A stretch of 64,000 nucleotides of DNA from Acidobacteriaceae bacterium (GTDB taxonomy: Bacteria; Acidobacteriota; Terriglobia; Bryobacterales; Bryobacteraceae). A model generated the notes under the pieces. The model was not told where the DNA came from. It was given only the letters and a program-made list of their open reading frames with translations, and did no database searches. Position numbers and translations under genes: made by a program. Within the stretch, counting starts at the first letter, position 1, and each line of letters opens with the position of its first letter. Below, one piece after another: positions 45,304-54,083 of this stretch. The stretch is from contig JAFAYL010000013.1 of assembly GCA_019240405.1 (NCBI GenBank), positions 248,001 through 312,000 on the forward strand, written 5' to 3'.

Positions 45304-46743
45304 CTAAAACGCTTTGTAGACGATATCCGGCGCCGGCGCATTCAGGAACGCGACAACAGAAGCGGAAACGGTCAGCAGCGCTGTATCCCAGACGGTCCGA
45401 ACATATCGTGACAGTAACAGCGGCTCGTCGCGCAACTCGATCGACAAGATCCACTCGCGAAGGCTCTCATAAACAGCGAGCACGGCAGTCGCACCCAAGA
45501 AAATCGCTAGCCAGACAGTGGCGATTGCAGTCGGCTGCAAAGCTCGGGTCATTGCGCCGATCTGCGCCCAGCTCGACCAGAACCAGAGCAAAGTGAAAGT
45601 GAACCAAGTGAACGTAAGACCTCTGGTGAAGGCGATATAGATCGGGTCGGCCGCTAGCACTCGGTATCGTTTTCGGCCTATGGCTTTGGCGATCAATACT
45701 TGCCAGAGCCGGTTTACGCTTACGCCCAAACCTAGCAGGACACCATAAACGATAAACTCGGATGTTCTGCCGTGCCAGAGTCCTATTAGAAAAAAAGTGA
45801 CAAATAACGGCAAAACTCCTATGAACGGCTCAATCTGCGGAGAACGAAATCGCCGCACCAAGCTGATTGCCAGCGGATTGTAAACGTAGGTCTTGAGCCA
45901 ATCGGACAATGTAATATGCCACCGGCTCCAGAAATTGATGAAGTTGTCGGACGAGAAGGGCCGGTTGAAATTCTCCGGAAGTTCGAGCCTAAGAAAGCGG
46001 GCTATGCCGATAACGATATCGATATACCCGGAGAAATTGCAATATAGATAGAGCGGATATGAAGCCGCGATAACGATGCCTATGAGCACCCGATTTGGGA
46101 AAGGCTGATTGGGCGTAAGAGTAACCAGTGCACGCTGCTGCACGGAAGATAACAGCAGTGAAAGAACATTGACTTTGAAAAACCCGATAACGATGCGCTC
46201 GAGTGCCGCCCCGGAGATGAATGCCGTCAATGGTAAACGCACGGGCGCGAGCTGCATCCGCTCGAAATCCTGATAACGCTGAATCGGGCCGGATACCAAG
46301 GTCGCGAAATTCAGCGTGTAATTCAAATAAGAGATTAAGCCGATTCTTTCGGGCAGCATGTTCTGATGGGCGTCAATGATGAGATGGAGAACTCGGAAGA
46401 ATATGTACGAGAGCCCGATCGTCAGGTAAGGAAACCGCAGGAAAAGCGGTTCGGGAATAAACGTGTATTTCTTAAGCCAAATATAGATCAGGATCGTGCC
46501 GCACATCAGCAGCGCAAAGGCCAACCGGGTACTTCCGTTCTGCATCGCGCGCACGCCTAGAAAACCGATCGCCAAAAAACCAACCAGCGGCAGGTATGCC
46601 AGCGGGTTTGTCGAAAAGGTAGCGAGAAAGCAAAGGCTCGCTACCAGAAGGATGGTTTGTCGCCAAGCAACGGAGCGGCCGAGGTTGTGCACAATCACGA
46701 CAATCAGAGCGAAAGCGAGAAATTGAAATGAGGCCGAACCCAT
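45304..46743 (-). CDS. MBOAT family membrane O-acyltransferase (AlgI/DltB type)
   Basis: An integral membrane acyltransferase of about eleven helices. The family active-site histidine is in the helix LIGLWHGRTSEFIVYG, and the second conserved histidine is in NFWSRWHITLSDWLKTYVYNPL. The GFFKVNVLSLLL and FSGYIDIVIGIARF blocks are typical of AlgI-like proteins. Such proteins take an acyl group from an intracellular thioester and pass it across the membrane. It is the last gene of the cluster MaoC-ACP-FkbH-SGNH-MBOAT, 11 bp after the SGNH gene. A T8 tract follows the stop on the transcribed strand. Confidence 0.9.
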   Translation of the reverse strand: MGSASFQFLAFALIVVIVHNLGRSVAWRQTILLVASLCFLATFSTNPLAYLPLVGFLAIGFLGVRAMQNGSTRLAFALLMCGTILIYIWLKKYTFIPEPLFLRFPYLTIGLSYIFFRVLHLIIDAHQNMLPERIGLISYLNYTLNFATLVSGPIQRYQDFERMQLAPVRLPLTAFISGAALERIVIGFFKVNVLSLLLSSVQQRALVTLTPNQPFPNRVLIGIVIAASYPLYLYCNFSGYIDIVIGIARFLRLELPENFNRPFSSDNFINFWSRWHITLSDWLKTYVYNPLAISLVRRFRSPQIEPFIGVLPLFVTFFLIGLWHGRTSEFIVYGVLLGLGVSVNRLWQVLIAKAIGRKRYRVLAADPIYIAFTRGLTFTWFTFTLLWFWSSWAQIGAMTRALQPTAIATVWLAIFLGATAVLAVYESLREWILSIELRDEPLLLSRYVRTVWDTALLTVSASVVAFLNAPAPDIVYKAF

Positions 46744-46754
46744 TTAGTTTTTGG

Positions 46755-47933
46755 CTAGCTTGTTCGATTGCGAATTTTGCATCCTGAAAATGCCGGAATT
46801 CCACTGTCCGTTATTTGTTCCACAATTGCGTCCGCGATGATGCCCTCTCCTTTGGAGTTGGGATGACTGTTCTCGGAATAGAACAATCCGTTAGAAGTTG
46901 ACAGCCGGCTGAAGCTCCTGGAAACTTCCACATACCCGATGCCATGTTTCTCCGAGATCTCGGCAAGTCTCCGTTCGAAAGCATGAGGGTTTACGCCAGC
47001 GGGTAGATCGCGAGACGTTAGCAGAGCAGCGGTTACACGGTGCGGAATGCCGACGACCACGAATGGAATGTGCAACGCGTGAAGCCTCTCCGCCATCTCG
47101 CCAAGCAAAAGGTCGAGATCGGCAAGCCGTTTTTCCCAGGCGGGCGTCAACGGGCTGCGAAGAAAGGCAGCGTGCTCCCTATCGAGCAGAAACAGCTTTG
47201 CGTAAGTTTGCTCATCCTCGTAGAGGAAGTGCTGGGCTACGAACACCGTGCGGCTTTGTGAGAGAGCGTCCTTCATCCTGTGCCCAATACCTAGCTTGAT
47301 CGGAGGCGGCGCAGGTAGGGGCTGGCGAGTCTTCCGCGAGGCGAGTACTTCGGGGTCGATAGGGTGCTCGATATCGAAAGCCGTCAGCACTAACATCACG
47401 ATATCGGGGTGCATTGCGAGAGCTTCGTCTAGACGCCTATACGCGTGAAGGGGCGTGGAACCTGCGATCGCCATATTCTGAAATTCCACGTTTCTGTGGC
47501 AAGCACGGCTTAAAACATCAGTAGCTCGCGCGGCAAATGTATCAGGGTACGGGATCATATATCCCTCGGCCGTGGACGAACCCATCAAAGCCACCCTGAT
47601 TGTGCCCGGAGGCTTAACGCCACATGGGGTGGGCGTGCGGTATCCGCAATCGTTGAATTTCTCCACAACCCAGGGGCTTTCAGGGGCTTTCATTCGCGCG
47701 ACGCAGTTGGGTTTGTGACGCGGACCAGTAACCGGGTCATCGGCACGGCAGGTATCATGGCCCCCTTCGACCCAAATCATCCTGGTAACCACCTCGGTAG
47801 CGCCGAACATCACCGCCACAGTCGCCAAACTGAGCAGGGGCAGGATGACAAAATCCCGCCGCGGCAAGCGATGCGACGAGAGTTCAGATGGCTTTGCTAT
47901 GACGCTGCTTGTGCTATCGAGGCTGTTTGGCAT
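46755..47933 (-). CDS. SGNH/GDSL-type extracytoplasmic acyltransferase or esterase
   Basis: An N-terminal membrane anchor (FVILPLLSLATVAVMFGAT) is followed by a periplasmic SGNH domain. The nucleophile serine is in VALMGSSTAEGY, and the asparagine block is probably in MAIAGSTPLHAY. The catalytic histidine near the C-terminus is in SENSHPNSKG, with Glu in place of the usual DxxH aspartate. In the Dlt and alginate acetylation systems an SGNH protein (DltD, AlgJ/X) completes transfer of the acyl group received from MBOAT. Its ATG overlaps the fkbH-type stop by one base (TAATG), so expression is coupled. Confidence 0.85.
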   Translation of the reverse strand: MPNSLDSTSSVIAKPSELSSHRLPRRDFVILPLLSLATVAVMFGATEVVTRMIWVEGGHDTCRADDPVTGPRHKPNCVARMKAPESPWVVEKFNDCGYRTPTPCGVKPPGTIRVALMGSSTAEGYMIPYPDTFAARATDVLSRACHRNVEFQNMAIAGSTPLHAYRRLDEALAMHPDIVMLVLTAFDIEHPIDPEVLASRKTRQPLPAPPPIKLGIGHRMKDALSQSRTVFVAQHFLYEDEQTYAKLFLLDREHAAFLRSPLTPAWEKRLADLDLLLGEMAERLHALHIPFVVVGIPHRVTAALLTSRDLPAGVNPHAFERRLAEISEKHGIGYVEVSRSFSRLSTSNGLFYSENSHPNSKGEGIIADAIVEQITDSGIPAFSGCKIRNRTS

Positions 47934-49861
47934 TAATTCAACTCTGTTGCGAAGATTTCGAAACCGATAGATTTCACCGTCATGGGAGCGGGTTGAACGC
48001 TGGCGGTAGCTACATCCAGCTCCCAGATCGTTGTCCCGTCAGGATGCGCCTGAATATGAGTGAATCCGAGTTTCGCATAGTGATCCACAACTAATTGATT
48101 GCGATCTGTCGGCCGATAGACACCGATCAGTTTGCGGATCCCGCGACGGCCGGCGTGCTCGAGAACTTCGCGCAAAACCATATCTTCCACGCGCCTGCCC
48201 AACACCCGGCAGCTCATCAGCCAAGTATCGATTTCCCACACATCGTCAGAGCTGGGCCGGCAGATGACAACACTGATCATTCCGTTGTCGCCAAAGGAGT
48301 CAGACAACCGGACCTGCAGCGTGAAGCAGCTTGGGTCCTGCTCCAATGCGGCGACTTCGGCCTCTGTATATCGCCGGGTCGTGAGATTATACTGGTTCGA
48401 TTTATTAACTAACTGTGCGATCCGTGCTCGCCCAATGCGCTCGAAAGGCTGAAACGTGATTTCCATGTTAAGCGATGCTAGGTACGCTTCCACATCACCG
48501 GCCTGGTTCTGCAGGGCTACACGCCGGGCATTGTCCTGATAGAAATTCGCGCGCGCTAGATCCTCTTCAGAAAAAATAACCGACTCAAAATAACCGGCGG
48601 CGGTCAGGGTCCGGGCATAAAGCGCCGGATCAGATGGCAGTTCCGGAACGGCGACTTGTGGCAGGAGTTCCCGTACTAGCCCGCGCTCGACCGGGTTGTC
48701 GTCAAGCAATACCATCGATTCGAGGCCAAGTGACAACTCCTCAGCAATTGCCTTAATGTTGGTCGCCTTATCATTCCAATTGGCCTGAAAGACCGCGATG
48801 TGGTCCTCGCGCACTAGCATCTCTGGATGTTTTCTGAAAGGCAATCGCGCCACGTCGTCGTTATTTTTCGAAGAAACTGCCAGTACGATTCCGCGCTCTC
48901 TCAGATCCAACGCAAGCCGCTGAATGCTTAGAAATGCTTCGCCAGTGGGATCGCCTTGTGTGCATTGAATACCTTCGAGGCCGTCATCTCCGATCACACC
49001 GCCCCATAGAGTGTTGTCCAGATCGAGAATCAAGCAGCGGTGGCTTTTTCCGCGAAGTGCGGCAATGATCCTGGCAACATGATCGGCGTAGAGTGGCAGA
49101 AACGTAGTTGAGAATGGCAACTTCGCCATATTCCACTGTGTCGGGGAGTGCCATTCCGCGAGACCGACCGTCTCGGCTAAACCAGCGACATCCAGAAGAA
49201 GGTCGCCCGTCCCAAGAACTTGTTCAGCAATATTGCGATTCAGAGCGTCGATTAAGCTGCGAGGCGCTCCCGCGAGTGCGCGATCAAGGCTGCCAAATAG
49301 GCGTTCGGGAGGCGCCGCTAGCGTCTGCAGGATACAAATGGCTTTACTATTCGCCTTAACGCCGGCGCGGATCGTCTGAATGTAATTTAAAGCAGCCTCG
49401 AGAACGGCTTCGGCCGATGACGTGTTCCCCAATTTCGCGCGAAGAGTAAAAGCCCGGAAGTCAACCGCAATGAGCACCGCATCGGGATTCGAGCGATACA
49501 GATTCGAGTCAGGAGAAACCGCATCTTGGACGACCTGACCGTAGCTGGATTTGAAGCACTCCAGCGCGATTCCATGGCGCGCCGCAGTACCGACCAGACA
49601 AGGAATAATGAATTCGAGAGTGGAGTTGCTTAGAACTCCCAATCGAAACGGAATCAGCGGAGCTAAGGAATTTCCCTCGTTCCGTGCTCCTTCGATGACC
49701 TTAGCTAACCGGCTTAACTGGTTTTCGGTTAGGGAGTACGAAGCTAAAGCTTGAATACGCCTTCCAAGATCTTCCGTCGATTCAAGCAGAGAACGGCACT
49801 GTTTTGAGAAGTCGGAAGGCGGTTTCGGCAACCAAAATAGATTTGCGTGAGGGTTCGTCAT
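47933..49861 (-). CDS. FkbH-like HAD-IIIC enzyme
   Basis: A 642-residue FkbH-family protein. Residues 1-250 form the SGNH-like N-terminal domain (RLGVLSNSTLEF), and the middle is a HAD-IIIC phosphatase (RCLILDLDNTLWGGVIGDDG). The C-terminal 170 residues form a GNAT-like domain (NLTTRRYTEAEVAAL, CRVLGRRVEDMVL). FkbH proteins load a D-glyceryl group from 1,3-bisphosphoglycerate onto an acyl carrier protein. The adjacent ACP and MaoC genes support this use. It is in the same coupled operon as the SGNH and MBOAT genes. Confidence 0.93.
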   Translation of the reverse strand: MTNPHANLFWLPKPPSDFSKQCRSLLESTEDLGRRIQALASYSLTENQLSRLAKVIEGARNEGNSLAPLIPFRLGVLSNSTLEFIIPCLVGTAARHGIALECFKSSYGQVVQDAVSPDSNLYRSNPDAVLIAVDFRAFTLRAKLGNTSSAEAVLEAALNYIQTIRAGVKANSKAICILQTLAAPPERLFGSLDRALAGAPRSLIDALNRNIAEQVLGTGDLLLDVAGLAETVGLAEWHSPTQWNMAKLPFSTTFLPLYADHVARIIAALRGKSHRCLILDLDNTLWGGVIGDDGLEGIQCTQGDPTGEAFLSIQRLALDLRERGIVLAVSSKNNDDVARLPFRKHPEMLVREDHIAVFQANWNDKATNIKAIAEELSLGLESMVLLDDNPVERGLVRELLPQVAVPELPSDPALYARTLTAAGYFESVIFSEEDLARANFYQDNARRVALQNQAGDVEAYLASLNMEITFQPFERIGRARIAQLVNKSNQYNLTTRRYTEAEVAALEQDPSCFTLQVRLSDSFGDNGMISVVICRPSSDDVWEIDTWLMSCRVLGRRVEDMVLREVLEHAGRRGIRKLIGVYRPTDRNQLVVDHYAKLGFTHIQAHPDGTTIWELDVATASVQPAPMTVKSIGFEIFATELN

Positions 49862-49899
49862 GGGTTAGCAGCGGGAGAGAGCCGGGACCGGACTACCAG

Positions 49900-50139
49900 T
49901 CAGGTCTTGGACTGAATGAGATCCACAAACTCACCGACGTTCTTCAATCTGGCAATCTCGGCTGCGGAAAACTTTACGTGGAATGCCTCTTCGGCTGTAA
50001 GCACAAGCCGGATATGACTCACACTGTCCCATTCATCGACATCGTCGGCTGTGAGATCTGGGCGCACCTCAATGGAATCGTCATCAAAGACATCGTGAAA
50101 AACACCTGTGAGTTTTTGGTAAATCTCGCTAGTCTCCAT
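49900..50139 (-). CDS. Acyl carrier protein
   Basis: A 79-residue acidic four-helix carrier. The phosphopantetheine attachment serine is S39 in DEWDSVSHIRL. No other gene of fatty-acid synthesis is nearby, so it is most likely the dedicated carrier of the FkbH enzyme encoded 38 bp downstream. It lies between the MaoC-like and FkbH-like genes. No holo-ACP synthase is encoded here. Confidence 0.92.
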   Translation of the reverse strand: METSEIYQKLTGVFHDVFDDDSIEVRPDLTADDVDEWDSVSHIRLVLTAEEAFHVKFSAAEIARLKNVGEFVDLIQSKT

Positions 50140-50192
50140 TCACCTTCTCGCTAGATCGAAGTTTTTTCCGTAGGCATAGATGAGCGATGTCT

Positions 50193-50681
50193 TCACCGAT
50201 CCATTCCAGAGCTGTTGCCGTCAGCCGGTCTTTTATCCCGCATCGCGGCTGCCGGTTCGGCCAAAAACGTGGCGGTGAGTTTCCCGCGCACCAAAATATC
50301 CGGACCGTTTAGCATCGCGATTTTCAGAACAACCGAACGGATCGCTTCCTGAACCTGTGTCACTTCGGCGCGGACATCGATTCGGTCGCCAGCGATGGAT
50401 GCCTTTACAAAATCGAGCATCACAGAAGCACAGACCGCGTGTTCGAAGTTCGTGCCGACAATTCGAGAGAGAAGGGTCGCCAAGAGAAAACCATACTGAA
50501 CACGGTCCGGGAAGCCGAATCGTTTCGCCGTTTCCGGACTCGCATGAATGGCACTGTGATCCCCGCTCAGAGCGGCGAATTGGTCCATCTCTGCATGACC
50601 GAAACTCTCCGAGGCCTGGAACACCTGGCCGATCTGAATCTGCTCGAAACGCGCCGGGGCTGACGTTACATTTGGTGACAT
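50193..50681 (-). CDS. MaoC-like (hotdog) acyl dehydratase/hydratase
   Basis: A single-domain hotdog hydratase of 162 residues. The hydratase motif LSGDHSAIH supplies the Asp-His pair, and RVQYGFLLATLLSRIVG matches the usual following helix. MaoC proteins hydrate or dehydrate 2-enoyl/3-hydroxyacyl thioesters. As the first gene of the ACP-FkbH-SGNH-MBOAT operon it probably shapes the ACP-bound acyl group before export. ACP starts 53 bp downstream. Confidence 0.87.
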   Translation of the reverse strand: MSPNVTSAPARFEQIQIGQVFQASESFGHAEMDQFAALSGDHSAIHASPETAKRFGFPDRVQYGFLLATLLSRIVGTNFEHAVCASVMLDFVKASIAGDRIDVRAEVTQVQEAIRSVVLKIAMLNGPDILVRGKLTATFLAEPAAAMRDKRPADGNSSGMDR

Positions 50682-50930
50682 TTAATCCTAATGAGGCGTT
50701 TCAACGATTGGTTTGTGCTCGTTTTGGGGCACAGCTCAATCGAATGTCATTGAATATGTCGTGAAAGTTGTTGATAAGTCTCAGTTGGCTGCACTCCCGA
50801 GCCCGCAAATATAACCCAAGCGGCACGATCCTACTCAGATTATCGCTCAGGGGGTTGTCAGTAGCGCCCAATGGCGAAGCCCGGTACGGGGACCGATACG
50901 GCGCTGTTCCGGCCAGCCTGACTAGCTCTG

Positions 50931-53651
50931 TTATTCGTGCCTGAGCGCGAGTGTCGGCTCGATACGCGAGGCTCTCCAAGCGGGCAGAAAAGCGGCCGTG
51001 ACACCCGCGACCACGATTACAAGAGCTGCTGAAACGATGGTCAAAGGATCGAAAGCAGATAGCCCGAAGAGGGCCTTACTGAACAACTTGCCTAATGAAC
51101 AGGCCGCCAGGATTCCGACTACCAGTCCAAGCATGAGGAGGCGCAGCGTGTCCGCCATAACCATTCCCAGAATCCCTGATCGTTCCGCGCCGAGTGCCAT
51201 TCGAATTCCGATCTCCGCAGTGCGGCGGACCGTAAGGTAGGACATCACTCCATAAAGGCCGATTGCCGCGAGCACGAGTGCGAGCAGGCCAAAAAAGCTC
51301 GACAATTTAGCGACAAGCTTCTCTTGATCGAGAGTCTCGTCTATCAAAACGGCGGCAGGTTTCAAGCTCGTGATCGGAAGTTTAGGATCGACGTTCTTAA
51401 TGGCCCCGCGAACGGAATTCGAAAGTGCGCTGGATTCGATGCGTGTGCGGATCTCAAAATTCATCGTTTCGATCTCGTCACGGTGTTGGAGGTAAGCTTT
51501 GTAAAAACGCCGAGGGACCGGTTCGCGAAGATCTCTTTGTTTCGCATCACGAACGACTCCGACGATAGATACGGCGGTCCGGTCCTTCCCATCGCCCTCA
51601 AAGATATGCCTCCCGAGCGGATTTACCTGGCGGAAATAGAAACGCGCCATCTTCTCGTTAATGACTGCCACTTTGGGCGCAGTCTCGGTATCTTGCGGCC
51701 CGATTCCGCGACCCAGAATGACAGGGGTACCTACGGTTTCGAAATAATTTGGACCGACGCGATCGTAGCCATTGAGCTTGTCTTCTTTCGAGCGGTATGC
51801 ATAACCTTCTACTTCGGCGTCCGTTTCGGAATCGGTGCCGCTGAAGAGCCCGTTCTCTGAAACTGTTGCGCTTCGTACGCCTGGTAAATTTTGTAGGCGC
51901 TCGATCACTTGCCTGGCAAGTTGATTGACTTGGTTGTCCTTATAACCCGCAGTTTTGAAATCGACTTCCGCGAGCAGCAGTCCTTCGCGCGTATATCCGA
52001 CGTCCATGTTCTCCAGATTGCGAAGGGTACGGATGAACAGGCCGGCTCCGACCAGCAGGGTTAGAGAAAAAACAATCTGAGAAACAATTAGCGCCTTCCC
52101 GAAGCTTTGCGCAAATCCGTGAGACTGTCCGGACTTACTGTCTTTGAGGCTCGAGACGAGGTCAGAGCAGGTGGTTTGAAGAGCAGGCGCGAGGCCAAAT
52201 AGCAACCCCGCAATGATCGACACAGCGGCTGTAAACAACAGAACCGCTGCATCGAGATGCACGTCCACTGGCGTTTGGTCGCTTCGCGAAATAAATCCGA
52301 GGAGAAGGTGGCTTCCCCATTGCGCGAACAGGAGTCCGGCGCCTCCTCCAAGGAACGAAAGCGCCAGACTTTCAGTCAGAAGCTGCCGGACAAGCCTAGC
52401 TTGCCCAGCCCCAACTGCCAGACGCAAGCTCATTTCACGGCTTCTGCTGGTTGCGCGCGCGAGCTGTAAGTTTGCGACATTAGCGCAGCAAATCAGAAGC
52501 ACTAACAAAACAATTCCCATCAGTGCGATCAGTGGGAGAGAGAGCTCATGGCGCAGGCGGGAAAAGCCTTTGGCTCCAGAAGAAACCTGAATGGTTTCCT
52601 GACGCAGGCGGCGGAGGTCTTCACCGCCCATGCTTGAACTGTAAAGTTCGGTAAAGATCTGGGGCGCCAAATCGCGTACTGCTGCGGCTGCCCGCGCCTG
52701 TGACACGCCGGGTTTCAAGCGCCCCATCAGCATGAGCCAGCTCACGCGCGTGTCTTTGAGGTAATTATGCCCAGGATTGGCTTGCGCTTGCATTGTGATG
52801 GGGAACCAAACGTCCATAGGGACACCGACAATGTCGCCAAAAAATTCAGGCGGCATCACTCCGATGATCGTGAAAATGGAGCCGTTCACTGAGATTCGCT
52901 GGCCGACAACTGCGGGATTGCGCGCAAACCGCCGATTCCAGCAGGCGTAGCTGATGACCACGACGGGTGCGCCTCCTTCGACGTGAACCTCCTGCTCGTC
53001 AAAAGTGCGCCCGATTAGGGCAGGTACTCCGAGCACCGAAAAATAGTTCCCGGTTACAAAGCGGCCGCGCAGCTTTCCGCCTTGCACTTCTGAACTCGGT
53101 CGTCCGCCAGCCGGTAATATCTCGAGATATTCGCTTCGGCCACTTGCATAAACATCGGAAAAAACACGATTGCGTTCTCGAAACCGTTCATAAAAGGGAT
53201 AGGAGAAGAGATCTGTTCGACCGGAACCCTCCGACACGCTACCGACCCGTGTTGTATCGCCTATTGCGACTAGCTCATTGGAGTTTCGGACAGGCAAGGC
53301 TTTCAAGAGCACCGCGTCGATCAAACTGAAAATTGCAGTATTCGCTCCAATTCCGAGTGCGATCGACAGGACGGCAATAGCAGTGAATCCCGGGCTTTTG
53401 CCCAATAATCTCGCCGCGTAGCGAAGATCCTGGCCTAATCGCTCGAATGAAGTCCAGCCCCAGATTTCGCGCGTCACCTCCTTAATCAGTCCTGCATTTC
53501 CGAATTCACGCCGCGCAGAGTATTGGGCTTCTTCCTTTGAGTCGCTGCGATCGACCTTATCGCGGGCTGCCATTTGAAGATGCGAGCTGATTTCTTCGTC
53601 GAAATCTTCTTCACGCACACGACGCTTGCTCCAGGGGCGCAAGAGGCTCAT
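50931..53651 (-). CDS. ADOP-type orphan permease (MacB/FtsX family)
   Basis: An Acidobacterial duplicated orphan permease. After a short soluble N-terminal section (EEDFDEEISSHLQMAARDKV) comes the first membrane helix (FTAIAVLSIALGIGANTAIFSLIDAVLL) with a periplasmic MacB-PCD domain. The half repeats later with three helices (LLVLLICCANVANLQLARATSR). The C-terminal FtsX domain has GLYGVMSYLTVRRTAEIGIRMALGA. No ABC ATPase gene is adjacent. The ATG at 53651 overlaps the PadR stop as ATGA, so the ORF-track extension upstream is rejected. Confidence 0.93.
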   Translation of the reverse strand: MSLLRPWSKRRVREEDFDEEISSHLQMAARDKVDRSDSKEEAQYSARREFGNAGLIKEVTREIWGWTSFERLGQDLRYAARLLGKSPGFTAIAVLSIALGIGANTAIFSLIDAVLLKALPVRNSNELVAIGDTTRVGSVSEGSGRTDLFSYPFYERFRERNRVFSDVYASGRSEYLEILPAGGRPSSEVQGGKLRGRFVTGNYFSVLGVPALIGRTFDEQEVHVEGGAPVVVISYACWNRRFARNPAVVGQRISVNGSIFTIIGVMPPEFFGDIVGVPMDVWFPITMQAQANPGHNYLKDTRVSWLMLMGRLKPGVSQARAAAAVRDLAPQIFTELYSSSMGGEDLRRLRQETIQVSSGAKGFSRLRHELSLPLIALMGIVLLVLLICCANVANLQLARATSRSREMSLRLAVGAGQARLVRQLLTESLALSFLGGGAGLLFAQWGSHLLLGFISRSDQTPVDVHLDAAVLLFTAAVSIIAGLLFGLAPALQTTCSDLVSSLKDSKSGQSHGFAQSFGKALIVSQIVFSLTLLVGAGLFIRTLRNLENMDVGYTREGLLLAEVDFKTAGYKDNQVNQLARQVIERLQNLPGVRSATVSENGLFSGTDSETDAEVEGYAYRSKEDKLNGYDRVGPNYFETVGTPVILGRGIGPQDTETAPKVAVINEKMARFYFRQVNPLGRHIFEGDGKDRTAVSIVGVVRDAKQRDLREPVPRRFYKAYLQHRDEIETMNFEIRTRIESSALSNSVRGAIKNVDPKLPITSLKPAAVLIDETLDQEKLVAKLSSFFGLLALVLAAIGLYGVMSYLTVRRTAEIGIRMALGAERSGILGMVMADTLRLLMLGLVVGILAACSLGKLFSKALFGLSAFDPLTIVSAALVIVVAGVTAAFLPAWRASRIEPTLALRHE

Positions 53652-54010
53652 GACCATCCCACCTCGCTTGCTGGATTCAGAACACCCGTAATCGCTTCCA
53701 CCATTTGGGACCAGCGGCTTCGCTCGGAAGCGAGCTGCCTTTTGCCCGCAGGCGTGAGCCGATAATATTTCGCGCGCTGGTTTGTGTCCGTAAGCCTCCA
53801 TTCCGATTTCAACCAACCCTGCTTTTCTAAGCGATGAAGAGCCGGATAGAGCGATCCCGTCTCAACATGTAGCAGGTCTCCGGAGTGGGCGCGGATCACG
53901 TTTCCAATTCCGTAGCCGTGCTGAGGACCCCACTGAAGGGTTTGAAGAATGAGCATATCGAGCGTGCCCTGCAACAGCTCGATGCGGTTCTGATACCGAT
54001 TCGCAGGCAT
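53648..54010 (-). CDS. PadR-family transcriptional regulator
   Basis: A 120-residue winged-helix regulator with the family opening LLQGTLDMLILQTLQWGPQHGYGIG, the LHVETGSLYPALHRLEKQGW recognition region and the TPAGKRQL wing. It is translationally coupled (ATGA) to the ADOP permease. A perfect palindrome GTAGA-CAT-TCTAC lies immediately before its ATG, suggesting autorepression. Its likely ligand is unknown. Confidence 0.92.
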   Translation of the reverse strand: MPANRYQNRIELLQGTLDMLILQTLQWGPQHGYGIGNVIRAHSGDLLHVETGSLYPALHRLEKQGWLKSEWRLTDTNQRAKYYRLTPAGKRQLASERSRWSQMVEAITGVLNPASEVGWS

Positions 54011-54046
54011 GTAGACATTCTACGCTAAAGGATGTAGCGCGTCTAC
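54011..54046. promoter_or_regulatory. Paired PadR operator-like palindromes
   Basis: GTAGA-CAT-TCTAC (54011-54023) and GTAG-CGCGT-CTAC (54034-54046) lie 23 bp apart centre to centre, between the divergent PadR and D-aminoacylase-like genes. The first resembles the palindrome upstream of the second PadR gene (TAGATGTCTA core). Confidence 0.6.
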
Positions 54047-54071
54047 TACCGCTATTCACGTCGGCTCGCCT

Positions 54072-54077
54072 TATAAT
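54072..54077 (+). promoter_or_regulatory. Consensus -10 (TATAAT) for a probably leaderless transcript
   Basis: TATAAT ends six bases before the TTG start of the D-aminoacylase-like gene, so transcription would begin at or within a base or two of the start codon. No good -35 is seen, which may fit operator-mediated control. Confidence 0.55.
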
Positions 54078-54083
54078 TCTGAT

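Noticed and set aside
50701-50979. 92-residue minus-strand ORF between the MaoC and ADOP genes
   Set aside because: It overlaps the ADOP gene's end in another frame and shows no protein-like pattern. I treat the 250-bp interval as non-coding.
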